This document shows, in pieces, positions 12,230 to 21,231 of a stretch of 64,000 bases of DNA (the first letter of the stretch is position 1; the number at the start of each line of letters is the position of its first letter). The notes under the pieces were generated by a model that worked only from the letters and a program-made list of their open reading frames with translations, was not told the origin of the DNA and searched no databases. The position numbers and the translations under genes are program-made. Location of the stretch: contig OZ025210.1 of the NCBI GenBank assembly GCA_964019055.1, positions 11,375,158-11,439,157 on the forward strand. Reading direction: 5' to 3'. Source of the DNA: Anthopleura xanthogrammica (Eukaryota; Cnidaria; Anthozoa; Actiniaria; Actiniidae).

Positions 12230-12898
12230 TTATAGAGGTCATTTTCAAAATTTCCGACGAGCATCCCCGCCCCTCTAATTTTGCGGTGTTCAAAAGTCAA
12301 CCGCAGTGGAAGGAGATAAAATCAAGGAGTTTATGCAAGTCAATATTGCTTTTGAGCTTTGAATGTCCTCTTGAGTGTGACCTTAAAATACCAAAGGTGC
12401 ATCTTAGCTAGCATGTTTGAGGCTACATGCACGTTCCAATTTTCTCCACTATGTGTTTTTTTGGGGGGGTTTCGTGTCTGGCTTTGATGCTTAGGATAGT
12501 TTTTCGTATAAAATAAATATATCGAAAGGAGATGAAGATTATTGTGGGCTTAACTGACCGACCTGCCCAAGCATCAGAGTGTTGTTGTAGTCATAAGCTG
12601 AAGTGAAGTCAAAACAAATAAAATGGATGCAGTTGAAAAAAATAGTTAAAAAGCTCTTGATTTTAAAAGTATTTTCTGATCGTTGAATTTCATAGCTAAA
12701 AATGACTCGGACTAGATTGTTGAGCGAAAAAAATATGTAACGTATGTCAAAAAAATACAACAGCAGCACAGTGGGCATGTATTATCTATTGCGCGACATT
12801 ATGAATATTGACCCCGCGCTTTCAAAAATTCGTTATTTGAAAAGAGCATACTAAAATTAGTAAATTGGGAACGTTTGAAGTGGATGAATAGCAGCGAA
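12230..12898. other. Non-coding, between A remnant and type B gene
   Basis: No supported gene. Short frames on both strands (12190-12411, 12539-12778) lack domain features. This is where the rest of the lost type A gene would be expected. Confidence 0.4.
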
Positions 12899-12990
12899 AT
12901 AGACTCCTTGTAGCACGTCAGAATGCAGCTCAATTTCGAGGGCAAAACAAAAGAATTTCAAACTCCTGAGAATATTTGAAGGGGTCTATC
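12899..12990. mobile_element. MITE, ATAGACCCCTTG family, internally deleted
   Basis: Starts ATAGACTCCTTGTAGCAC, continues GAATGCAGCTCAATTTCGAG, and jumps from the centre to the last bases GGGGTCTATC. The right arm is therefore mostly deleted. Confidence 0.7.
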
Positions 12991-13138
12991 TATTAAAGGC
13001 GATCAAATCCGGCTTTTTCAGTGTGCAAGGAAATGCTTGTTGGTGGGCAACAGTACAATAGTTAAGACACAGTTTTTGATTTAAATCTATTTTATTTCTT
13101 TATTTAATGGTTCATCTGTTTTAAAACGTTTTTTTTAA

Positions 13139-13280
13139 TCTAATACAACGCAGCATTTTTAGATTTAATCTCTCATGAATTTTATTCATAATTTTTATAT
13201 TTGTCCCTCAAGTATCCATAACAATCAAAAAGAGCCAAGATCGCTGTAATTACATTGTTTGCCATATAATCAAAATCGAA
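13139..13280 (-). pseudogene. Duplicated 3' end of the adjacent type B gene
   Basis: This matches 13429-13570 (offset 290 bases) at about 90 percent identity, covering the last roughly 30 codons and 3' flank of the type B gene at 13472-14536. Shared text includes CTCATGAATTTTATTCATAA and TATCCATAACAATCAAAAAG. The similarity stops within the gene's last membrane region, so this is a truncated local duplicate and not a gene. Confidence 0.8.
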
Positions 13281-13471
13281 GTAATGCTTAATGATCTTCA
13301 GTTCATGAGCAATCATTTAAAACCTATTTCAAGTAAATTGTTCATGTTGTAATACAACATGCTATGTGTATAAACTGTGCGGAGGGCACATATACTATGC
13401 AGCTACTTTCCCTGAACTGTTTCATTTATCTAATACAACACTGCATTTTTTGATTTAATCTCTCATGAATT

Positions 13472-14536
13472 TTATTCATAATTTCTACATTTGTCGCTCA
13501 AGTATCCATAACAATCAAAAAGAGCCAAGATCATTGTAATTACATTCTTCGCCATATAATCAAATTCGAAAACGCCATACCTTAGCAAAACCAAGATCCG
13601 AATGATCAAAAATGGGATATTTTGGTAAAGTTGAGAATTCGAAAGAGCAACCAATTCGTGTTTGACTGTGTTTTGCTCCGAAGCAGGCTTGGCGTGTTTA
13701 AACATTGATTTTAAACCTTCTTGTGAGATATTTTTACAAATGAGAAGGGAAAATATGCTGAACGACAAAGAGCAAAAGAATTGCACTGCTATTTCTAAGG
13801 AACTTTCTTCTTTTAAGAAAGGAGCTTGGTCCTGTGAAAGAATCGATGCCATATCCCAAATATCTGCAAAGTCTAGTATTGCAATCATTAAAATGAACCG
13901 GTCTTTGCAAAGTTTTTTGATGCTACCCTCATACATCACTAGAATGTTAAGAATGAGAGGGATGATGCTTGCTTGGAGAGTAAACAGCACCCATTTGGGC
14001 TTAATAAGAGGCGAAGGATGATAGTAGGCTTGTCTACTCAACAAAGTAAAGGTAGTCATCAAAACTACGGCCAAAGTTGAACAGCTTATCCAACAGGCAC
14101 ATTTCATCTCATGTTTCGTTTTTGCTCTAACAGTTTGTACAAAACTAAACAGAATAAACAAACATAGAATAAAGCAATGGATGGAGTAAGGCCATCCTTT
14201 CAGTTTTCCAATAAGTACTGCTGTAGTTACAATATAGGCCAAGTTAACTAGGCAGACAAACACTGTCGCAGTCCTCAGACATTGTTTGCCATATTTGCGT
14301 AGCTTTTTTGCTTTCACATCATCATGGGTTTCTTCAACTTTATTATCCATTTTTTGAACAGCTGCCTTGTTTGGAGTTTTTTGCGATCTCTCTCGTACTT
14401 CAATATCCTCCATTTGAACAGCTTCCTCGCTTGGTGTCTCTTGTAGTATCTCATCTTGGAATCCCATATTCGCCATTTCAAAAGCTTCCTTGTATGGTAT
14501 TTCTTCTAGCACCTCTTGGATTCCAATATCCTCCAT
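13472..14536 (-). CDS. TMEM26-like multi-pass membrane protein, type B (copy B1)
   Basis: Encodes 354 residues in one exon. The frame runs up to a GTG at 14632, but the first ATG is at 14536, equivalent to the ATG of the other type B genes. The N-terminus is unusual: three imperfect 20-21-residue repeats (MEDIGIQEVLEEIPYKEAFE, then MANMGFQDEILQETPSEEA, then MEDIEVRERSQKTPNKAA), against one such unit in the other type B proteins. About eight membrane helices follow. Family marks are FADIWDMASIL in helix 5, QNIPFLIIRI in helix 7 and the AKN of helix 8. TMEM26 is a conserved animal membrane protein of unknown molecular function. The stop codon TAA lies inside an AATAAA sequence. Order on this strand is B then an A remnant. 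Confidence 0.8.
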   Translation of the reverse strand: MEDIGIQEVLEEIPYKEAFEMANMGFQDEILQETPSEEAVQMEDIEVRERSQKTPNKAAVQKMDNKVEETHDDVKAKKLRKYGKQCLRTATVFVCLVNLAYIVTTAVLIGKLKGWPYSIHCFILCLFILFSFVQTVRAKTKHEMKCACWISCSTLAVVLMTTFTLLSRQAYYHPSPLIKPKWVLFTLQASIIPLILNILVMYEGSIKKLCKDRFILMIAILDFADIWDMASILSQDQAPFLKEESSLEIAVQFFCSLSFSIFSLLICKNISQEGLKSMFKHAKPASEQNTVKHELVALSNSQLYQNIPFLIIRILVLLRYGVFEFDYMAKNVITMILALFDCYGYLSDKCRNYE

Positions 14537-14665
14537 TTCCGTAAATGGTTGTAGTATTTTTTTTGGATCAAGATTACTTATCCTGCGTTGGTTAATAAAA
14601 TGTTGTCTTGTAAACGTAGCGTCGCGACTCACTGTTTGCTAAAAAAGCTTTCTGCTTATTCTGCC

Positions 14666-14752
14666 GACTAAAATCGATTTACTGTCAATACACAATAGTA
14701 ACAGCCAATCACAGGCTTCAAACCTCTAAACGAGGCTATTGAAAACAATACG
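14666..14752 (-). promoter_or_regulatory. Conserved upstream block of type B genes (B1)
   Basis: On the minus strand this reads CTCGTTTAGAGGTTTGAAGC, then TGTGATTGGCTGTTACTAT, about 150 bases before the ATG. The same block stands before the other three type B genes (21001, 38780, 46940). ATTGG is an inverted CCAAT box. Conservation outside coding sequence suggests a core promoter, though recent duplication alone could preserve it. Confidence 0.55.
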
Positions 14753-15163
14753 GGACGAATTTCCGAGAATATCTTAAAATATCAGAATGAAGTTGGGGTC
14801 AGATCAGTTGAGACATGTCGAAACAGATTTTTGGATCTGGTGTCAGTTTTTTTTCCGGGGGATGTGACAATTGTTGATCTACAAAACGCTATGTTTTTCT
14901 TTGAACGCTATTCGAATCAAGCTTAAACCTATACCACGCATTAATTATAAAACATTACTTGAAAATCAGTGTAGTTTTTGGAATCGAAACACTCACTTCA
15001 GGGAAAATAAACACATCTGACTTATCTATTTGTCTGTTTTTCTACTGGGACTTCGTGCCACAAATATTTTAGAACCTCTCCCATATCTCAGATATATCAG
15101 GTCACTGAACCCTCTTAACTACAACCAGACGCTCTACTATGACTTTCCCCGCTAACAATCGCC
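14753..15163. other. Non-coding stretch
   Basis: The first part continues the conserved upstream sequence of gene B1 (GAACAATACGGGACGAATTT-like). The rest has no recognisable feature. Confidence 0.4.
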
Positions 15164-15235
15164 ACCCGACTAGCTCAGTTGATAAGAGCGTCGGCCTGTT
15201 GTGCGGGAGGTCGTGGTTCGAGTCCCAGTCGGGCC
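15164..15235 (+). tRNA. tRNA-like sequence, probably the head of a tRNA-derived SINE
   Basis: 72 bases resemble a tRNA: D-arm TAGCTCAGTTGATAAGAGC (A-box), candidate anticodon loop CTGTTGT (GTT, Asn), T-arm GTGGTTCGAGTCCCA (B-box) and 3' acceptor GTCGGGC against 5' ACCCGAC. The first acceptor pair is mismatched and the anticodon stem (TCGGC/GCGGG) does not pair well, so a working tRNA-Asn is unlikely. The following 150 bases may be a SINE body, but no second copy is present to prove it. Confidence 0.5.
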
Positions 15236-15879
15236 AACAATGTTCTGACTTTGTAATTACATCTGCAAGTGGTTAAACCTTTATGTGGCTCGGATGACCA
15301 CGGTTATAGTGTTCCAGTCTCTAAGACCACGAGTTTATCAATTGAAGTACAAATGTCATCCTCTACAAACAAAGTTGAGTTCTTTCTTTCTTTTAACAAA
15401 AGGCATTGCGCGTGTTAGATTACTCTACATCTTGACCTTGTCATCTATGTCTGTCGCCTGAGCAAATCTGACTGCTGACGTCCTGAGGAAATAAACTACT
15501 TATTATTCCCTAAAATAACTATTCCTTTAAGATCAGTTTACACTGGCAATTTTGCCGGAGCGGTGATTTCAATCGCATGGTCACCTATAATACACTGCGC
15601 ACCTATATATTTGTTTACATACGAAATTTACCATAGATTCGTCAGCAATTTTTTTTTTATTATCTTTAATTCAACAGTCCGGATTATAGTAATATATGGT
15701 GAGATTTGTGACGTCACGGCCTATTGTCTTCGTAGAAAATACCGGACACTACACTCGGGATATTTTCACTCAGACAGCAGCACGTTGATTTCAATATACC
15801 AGGTCTAGTAGATAATGGTTGATTTGTCAATTTTTTCCTATAGATTTCATGAATTTTCTTCAGTCAGTTGCCCACGATA

Positions 15880-16264
15880 CAGTAAAAACCCACATATAAG
15901 AACCTAGTGATTAAGAACCTGTTAGGCTAAGAATTCCCATCATAATTTTATGTATATTTTATACAAACAGTAGACTGCACCAATATTCTACCAGAAACAA
16001 GCATCTGGCTTTGTATAGCTCTCAAGTTAATCCAGTTGGCTCGCACCTTTACGGTAAGGATACAAATATTTTATAACTTAATTGTATATCTAAATTAAGG
16101 TGCAAATAAAATCATTGTCATTGTCATTGTCTTTTCTTCCTAATGAAGATAAGAATCCTTTCTATGACCCAACATATCCTGATTTCCCAGATAACACCAA
16201 TTATATAAGAACCTGTCTAGGCTAACTTGGAAAAATGCAGGTTCTTATGTGCGGGTTTTTACTG
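15880..16264. mobile_element. Tc1/mariner-type MITE with TA target duplication
   Basis: Ends are CAGTAAAAACCCACATATAA and its near inverse TTATGTGCGGGTTTTTACTG, flanked by TA on both sides. Inside, about 15985-16135, lies a segment ending AAATAAAATCATTGTCATTG with a repeated ATTGTC tail, which resembles a LINE 3' end captured by the element. Confidence 0.8.
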
Positions 16265-16626
16265 TATTGCCAAAGCCAGTAAGAGAAGCTCGATAAATGA
16301 ACATATTTTACATTATTCCCGATTTTTTCTAAGATCATCGATAATTTTTATGTGTTCTAAGATGAAAAAAAAATTGGTTTTCGCGAAGTTTCGACATGGT
16401 ACCATCTTTAAGAAACCAGTACAATCATGATTCTTCGAAAGATTGAGTCTCCGACGGCCATACTAGCTCAGTGAAGCTCTTGTTTACAGTAAACCTCGGG
16501 TTTATTGTTTTGGTTTATCGTACTTTTAGACTTTGTTTTAACTTTATAAGTTATATACAAGATAGTTCTTTTTTATGCTCTTTGATATACTCTTCTAATT
16601 CTAATCATAGCTTTCTTTACTAGTAT

Positions 16627-16834
16627 GGGCTCAGATTCACGGTGCAATATTCCTTGCAACATTGCTCGCAACATTATATTACAGCACTATTTCAGCAGCC
16701 AAATCAGAGACAATCTCGATTTTTCCGATTAATTTACGAGGATAATACCAATGACACAAACAAAATAGAACAAACATTAAGATTTGTATATTTTAGTGTG
16801 ATGTTTCACGCAATGTTGCACCGTGTGTCGGAGC
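16627..16834 (-). mobile_element. MITE, GCAACATTG family, copy 1
   Basis: It pairs in inverted orientation with 24994-25203. Shared parts include ACACGGTGCAACATTGCGTG, GGCTGCTGAAATAG and CCTTGTAAATTAA; the termini GGCTC(C)GACACACGGTG are imperfect inverted repeats. It is inserted within the older element at 15675-16934. Confidence 0.75.
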
Positions 16835-17338
16835 GTTTTAAAAGTCTCAACATTTCATTTTAGTTGAGTCAAATATGTTCCTTTTAAACGGCGATGGCGT
16901 TACAGAGTCGAGTTGAGTTTAGCAGTCAACTACAGTATATACATAAGTAAATATATAATTATTTATGATCGTGTAAACACATTGTAATTCATTTTAACCC
17001 AAAAATGTTTGCCAGATTTAGATGGTAAAATGGGCCGATTTTTCTTCAAATCAAAATTGGTATTGTTTTTGCTCTTCGTTACTGAAATTTTTCCTTGGAG
17101 AAATAATTGTGCCAGTGAACCTGAAACTGTTTTCGAACACTTCGAATCCTGAGTTTTCTTGCTAGCTGGGTTCATTTCCTTTGGTACATGGAAATGATTC
17201 AGATGGTCCATTTTAAATCATGCACCTTATTTTCCTTGTTTTTCTCTACAAAACCACAAGCTTTCTTCTCTCTTCTCGCGCTGAGGATTCCCATCTAGAT
17301 GCAAGCTACCGCGGATGGCACACAACAGGAATCCTCAT

Positions 17339-17692
17339 AAAGGGCACTTGGATGAAAACGCCCCAATTTTTGAAAGTCCGAATAATTCAAATATTTGAGG
17401 ATAATGTGACTTCATTATGATTATAAAATCAGATTGGCAAAAATTTTAGCTTAGGAGCCAATTGCAGTTCTGAAAGTTTGGTTTAAAAGCAAAAAGAACA
17501 ATAGCAACTGACGTCATTTCCTTAACTTCTAGTTACTACAAATAACTGATAGTTTTTATCCCCCACTTTTGACTGTGAAGAAAATATATTGCTTGGCTAT
17601 TGGGATCATATACAGTAGATAATTTCAACCAAGTTCCAAGTTATTTCTAATTTTCATGGATTTTCATCTAGGTCCCCCTTTACCTTAAAAGA
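17339..17692. mobile_element. TTAA-type MITE, copy 1 (older)
   Basis: Ends AAAGGGCACTTGGATGAAAA and TTTTCATCTAGGTCCCCCTTT are imperfect inverted repeats. The element aligns along its length with 42391-42744 (for example CAGATTGGCAAAAATTTTAG). The flanking TTAA has decayed here, so this copy is older or less constrained. Confidence 0.75.
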
Positions 17693-18641
17693 CCTAACAG
17701 TACACAGAATAGCAGATATCAGAGTTGCACTACATTGCCTTCAAATTAAAAAGTTGCTTTAGTCGTACCATTTGGGTTCGTTTCTATAAATTTAATGTTG
17801 TCCAAAAAGCCTCGACTCCTTCGTTTGAGTAAAAGAGCGAGCGAATATGAAGATAAATTCCCATTTCAGACCACGCGTCATTCCAAATAATATCATTTTT
17901 TGTTTAACGGACGCACATAAGAAGACACATGAATATGCATGGGTACAACTCAAACAAAGAATCTTATTCTATAAGGAATGACACGTGCTATGTTATGGGA
18001 AAGGATTACACGAGGTATAAAAAAAATTGAATTTATCCTTCCAAAGTTGTACGAACCATGTTATTTTATACAACACACAAGTGATATCATTTGACTTTTA
18101 GCTCAAATAAATACAAGATTATAAAGTTGCGATTTTACAATGAAATATGTGAACTGTCCGCACACTTGGTACCTTAAGGATGCGCTCAAAATACGAATTT
18201 GCAAACAACAGCCGTCAGCTTACCTTGAATCAAAGTATATATTCGCATGGATGAAACGACAGAAAGCCATAAAGTGCATTATGGAATGATTGAAAAGTAA
18301 TCAATCTTTGTTGGGATATAATATTTATTTTCTTGTTTAACTCATTTTTTACGGTATAAAAATGACACTGAAAAGTGTTTACAATTAGCCATACTATATA
18401 AGAACTTTCACAGTCATAATATGTCTCCATGAGCAATGAAGTACATGCATCAGTGCTGTCGTACAAATAAAGGCCGGTTTCTGCAGATAACACTTTAGAA
18501 AACAAAGCCTGTAGAAATACTCTATTCATAACTTAAGCTTTCATTTATGAAGAGTTAGGTCCGGATCCAATTCATACATCGAACATTTGTCGCTAGAATC
18601 TAACTGCTTCTAAAAAAACGCCTAGAACTACTATATAGGAT
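17693..18641. other. Non-coding stretch
   Basis: No gene is supported. A part near 17870-17890 (CCCATTTCAGACCAC) resembles the MITE at 56925-57091 and may be a decayed member. The minus-strand frame at 18230-18529 shows no domain. Confidence 0.4.
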
Positions 18642-18759
18642 ATTACATGGTCGCGCGGAGATACGAATTTTATCTTCGAGTGTTGATATTATCTCTCACG
18701 AGTGAGAGATAATATCAGCACAAGAAGATAAAATTCGTATCTCTAAGAGGCCATGTAAT
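18642..18759. mobile_element. Near-perfect palindromic MITE upstream of gene A1
   Basis: ATTACATGG at left pairs with CCATGTAAT at right. Within, GAGATACGAATTTTATCTTC pairs with GAAGATAAAATTCGTATCTC, and GATATTATCTCTCAC pairs with GTGAGAGATAATATC at the centre. The whole 118 bases can fold into one hairpin. It ends about 345 bases before the ATG of the type A gene at 19105. Confidence 0.75.
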
Positions 18760-18884
18760 GTTCTGTTTATTATATGAAATCTTCAATGAAAAATGATGGA
18801 GAATTTGACTTTGGTCGAAATTTGACACCACCAGTGTTGATGAAAGAGTTGATGAAAAAGTACAAGAGAATCTCTACTTTACGT

Positions 18885-19104
18885 TTTCCCTTTTTGCTGC
18901 CATCTTGTAATGTCTCGTGACATCTGATCTACTGCAGACATCACTGTACAGCGGCCACCATATTGATAACAGGTGGTCTCATATCCCGTACCATTGTTTA
19001 CATTGGCAATCGAGTTTTTCGCTGAAGGACAGAAAACTAGACGGGAAACTTTTGTCATTGAAACCCACCGAAGAATACCGTATCTGAAGCCAAAGGGATC
19101 GATC
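18885..19104 (+). promoter_or_regulatory. Conserved leader of type A genes (A1)
   Basis: The block contains TTTCCCTTTTTGCTGC, CATCACTGTACAGCGGCCAC, AGGTGGTCTCATA and GAGTTTTTCGCTGAAGGACA. It is shared with the regions before the type A genes at 30294 and 34439. The last 60 bases (CCGTATCTGAAGCC) are also shared with the 44479 gene. It likely includes the promoter and 5' UTR. In-frame GTG codons make the open frame look longer than the gene. Confidence 0.55.
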
Positions 19105-20073
19105 ATGTCAGACGTGTGCTCCATTTGCTGCTGCATGACCATGTGGATCATGACACTTGCGATTTGTTTCTTCAATACGGCATTTTGTATCTCTTTGTCA
19201 ATTGTTGTTTTGGAAACCAGTGGGGCAGGTTATGCCTTTATCGTGATATTCTTTCTGTACAATCTGCCTCTTCTTCGGGCATCATTATGCCTAAAGGCCG
19301 ATTTGGATCGAATTTGTTTGTTTTCTTGTTCGGGTGTCATGGTTCTATTGGCCGTTTCCTTCACACTCATTACACGATATCATTACTATGAACGTTGTCC
19401 AAGGTACCCTGAAGAGCGGGATGGTAAATCGACTCTGTTAGTTCACAAAATGGGCCTTATTTTATTAGTGTCTGGCATACCAGTGATGTATGGATGCCAA
19501 ATCCAACATCTGAGAAATGACAAGAAGATGATCTACAAAATGGTAGCTGACTTTATCGATATCTATGAGATGGCAGAGCTTCTTGCCTTGGGTGCTCCAT
19601 CCTGTACACCACTAGACTCCAGTAATGGCTATATCCGTCACAAACAGCAGTTCAACTGTATTGAGTCGACATACTCTGCTCTGAAAAAAGAGGGTTCCAT
19701 CGAAACTGCAGTGCAAGTTTTCTGCTCATTTTCATTCTTATTGTTTTCTGTGATTTACAAAGAAGCACTGGATGAGTCAAGGAACAGTAAAGACTCTTTA
19801 AGAAAGTATGTTAGGTATACACTACTCATTCAAGATATTCCATTCCTCGTTATCCGTATTTGGGTTTGGATTTTGTACGGTTTTAAAACTGACCAGTTTA
19901 TTTTTTTGGTGAAGAATGTAGTATCTGGGAGTCTAATCTCTCTCGAATTCTGTGAATGCTGTTTTTCATCAGTCGAAGCAGATGAAGAAAATCAGTCCCC
20001 TAATAGTGAACAGCCGAGAAATGCGAGGGAACAGAGAAGTCAGACAAATCCTGGATTTGACGGTAATGCCTGA
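19105..20073 (+). CDS. TMEM26-like multi-pass membrane protein, type A (copy A1)
   Basis: Encodes 322 residues in one exon from the ATG at 19105; the longer frame to 18973 starts at GTG and lies in the shared leader. About eight membrane helices are visible (approx. 12-35, 42-60, 72-93, 111-130, 143-163, 196-216, 230-253, 260-278). TMEM26 marks are DFIDIYEMAELL in helix 5, IQDIPFLVIR at the start of helix 7 and FLVKN before helix 8. The loop between helices 5 and 6 keeps two cysteines, but its glycosylation sequon is lost (FNCIES, against FNCTES in A2 and A3). The polar tail CECCFSSVEADEENQ is almost identical to that of A4 (43478) and differs from A2/A3. Role: probably surface or endomembrane protein; molecular function of the family is unknown. 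Confidence 0.8.
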   Translation: MSDVCSICCCMTMWIMTLAICFFNTAFCISLSIVVLETSGAGYAFIVIFFLYNLPLLRASLCLKADLDRICLFSCSGVMVLLAVSFTLITRYHYYERCPRYPEERDGKSTLLVHKMGLILLVSGIPVMYGCQIQHLRNDKKMIYKMVADFIDIYEMAELLALGAPSCTPLDSSNGYIRHKQQFNCIESTYSALKKEGSIETAVQVFCSFSFLLFSVIYKEALDESRNSKDSLRKYVRYTLLIQDIPFLVIRIWVWILYGFKTDQFIFLVKNVVSGSLISLEFCECCFSSVEADEENQSPNSEQPRNAREQRSQTNPGFDGNA

Positions 20074-20325
20074 CTGAGGATTGACTATTGATGGATGAGT
20101 TTGAAGAAAATCAGTACAAAAGAACCCCACAAAAAACTCGAAGACGTTATAACAAAGTATAATCTGCAGAGTTTTTCCAATTTAAGTTACACGAACTCTT
20201 CAATTTGTTTTGGGTGCGTCCACTGAATATAACAAATGCAAATTTACTGTGAATATGCTATACGAACAATGGGACGGGAGGCTGTTGATAACAGCAAGGG
20301 GTAGATTTCTGGGAATAACCAAAAA

Positions 20326-20560
20326 TACACTAAGTGTTTTAGCACGTCGGGTTTGATTTTATTGAATCTTAAGACTGTATGCTTTAATATACCGGTCTAT
20401 AACGCGTTTATTCAACCATAATTATATTTCTTAATGGGCCACTAGTTAGCGAATAGTTACCGACAAATGTTAGTTTCTAAAATTTTAGCCTTGATTTTTT
20501 GAAACAAGACGAAGCTTGAATATGGAATTAAATATTCTCTCCATACCAAGTAATCTCGTA
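20326..20560 (+). repeat. Shared 3' block of the TMEM26-like array (after A1)
   Basis: TTTGATTTTATTGAATCTTA, ATATACCGGTCTATAACGCG and TTAATGGGCCACTAGTT recur after the type B gene at 22255-22485. They recur in more diverged form after A2 (about 31598-31830) and A3 (about 35720-35940). It lies outside coding sequence and marks the duplication unit. Confidence 0.7.
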
Positions 20561-20589
20561 ACCAAAAACATTATTGTCATGGATGAGCT

Positions 20590-21000
20590 AAACAACCAAT
20601 CACAGGCTTTAAACACCCGAACGGGACTGTGATAACACTAGAAGGCGAATTTCGGGGAATTTCCAAAAGAAAAAACTTTTCTTAGTTTAGTTTATTTTTT
20701 TCGCTTTATTTATTGTTGTGATCTCTTCGATTATTATCGTCTGTAATAGATGAATATTCAAATGGATAAATAGCGTCTGTTTTGAGCGTCTGTTTTGCTT
20801 TATTGAATATTTTGAATTAAATTGAACTGTTATCTCTCGGTAAACATTTATGTCTGGCTATAGCCCATAATATTAATTGTCGGTGTTCTTTCTCTCGTTA
20901 CGAAATCCCGCTGCTATAGAGACAGTAGCCAAAAAAAAAAGTTATTTCTAGATTTTCTCCGAATTCCCGGAAAAATATCGTCCCCTATTATTTTCAACAG
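20590..21000 (+). repeat. Duplicated upstream region of type B genes
   Basis: This aligns with about 38400-38780 before gene B3 (for example TTTAAACACCCGAACGGGAC against TTAAACACCCGAACAGACTG, and TTAGTTTAGTTTATTT). Part of it (CGAAATCCCGCTGCTATAG) also recurs before B4 on the other strand near 47100. Confidence 0.65.
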
Positions 21001-21083
21001 CGTCGTTCACGTGTTTGAAGCATGTGATTGGCTGTTACTATGGTGCATTGACGACAGCAAATATGCTTTAGTTATGGGTGTTT
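21001..21083 (+). promoter_or_regulatory. Conserved upstream block of type B genes (B2)
   Basis: GTGTTTGAAGCATGTGATTG, then GCTGTTACTATGGTGCATTG and ATATGCTTTAGTTATGGGTG, lie 150-230 bases before the ATG. It carries an inverted CCAAT box (ATTGG) and is shared by all four type B genes. Confidence 0.55.
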
Positions 21084-21231
21084 GACAAGTGTTAGGCAGA
21101 AGAAGAAGAAAACTAATTTAAAATGAGATTTTAAGCAAACAGTCGATGCCGCAATAAAGTATCTTATCTGCAGACGCAGGGTAAATAATCTTGATCGAAG
21201 AAGTACTCCCTCAGTTTCGGAAACTGTTCAA

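Larger units (their letters stand above)
15675..16934 (-). mobile_element. Truncated DNA transposon (1.2-kb family), carrying two nested MITEs
   Basis: In reverse orientation this matches most of the complete element at 59105-60332. The terminal sequence CAGTCCGGATTATAGTAATA here corresponds to the inverted end there. Similarity runs from the end through CTTCTCTTACTGGC and TCGAGTTGAGTTTAGCAGTC, then stops near 16934, so the far end is missing. Two younger elements interrupt it, at 15880-16264 and 16627-16834; both are absent from the 59-60 kb copy. No transposase frame is present. Confidence 0.75.

Noticed and set aside
13662..14021. 119-codon plus-strand frame inside B1
   Set aside because: Antisense shadow of the type B gene; hydrophobic codons of the real gene explain it.
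15164..15235. Functional tRNA-Asn
   Set aside because: First acceptor pair and the anticodon stem are mispaired; more likely a tRNA-derived repeat or pseudogene.
17220..17420. Plus-strand frame with a signal-like start (MHLIFLVFLYK)
   Set aside because: It runs straight into the MITE at 17339-17692 and has no splice donor I trust; could be a chance frame.
18973..19104. 44-residue N-terminal extension of gene A1
   Set aside because: It would start at GTG and lies in the leader sequence shared with A2 and A3, whose frames start at the equivalent ATG.
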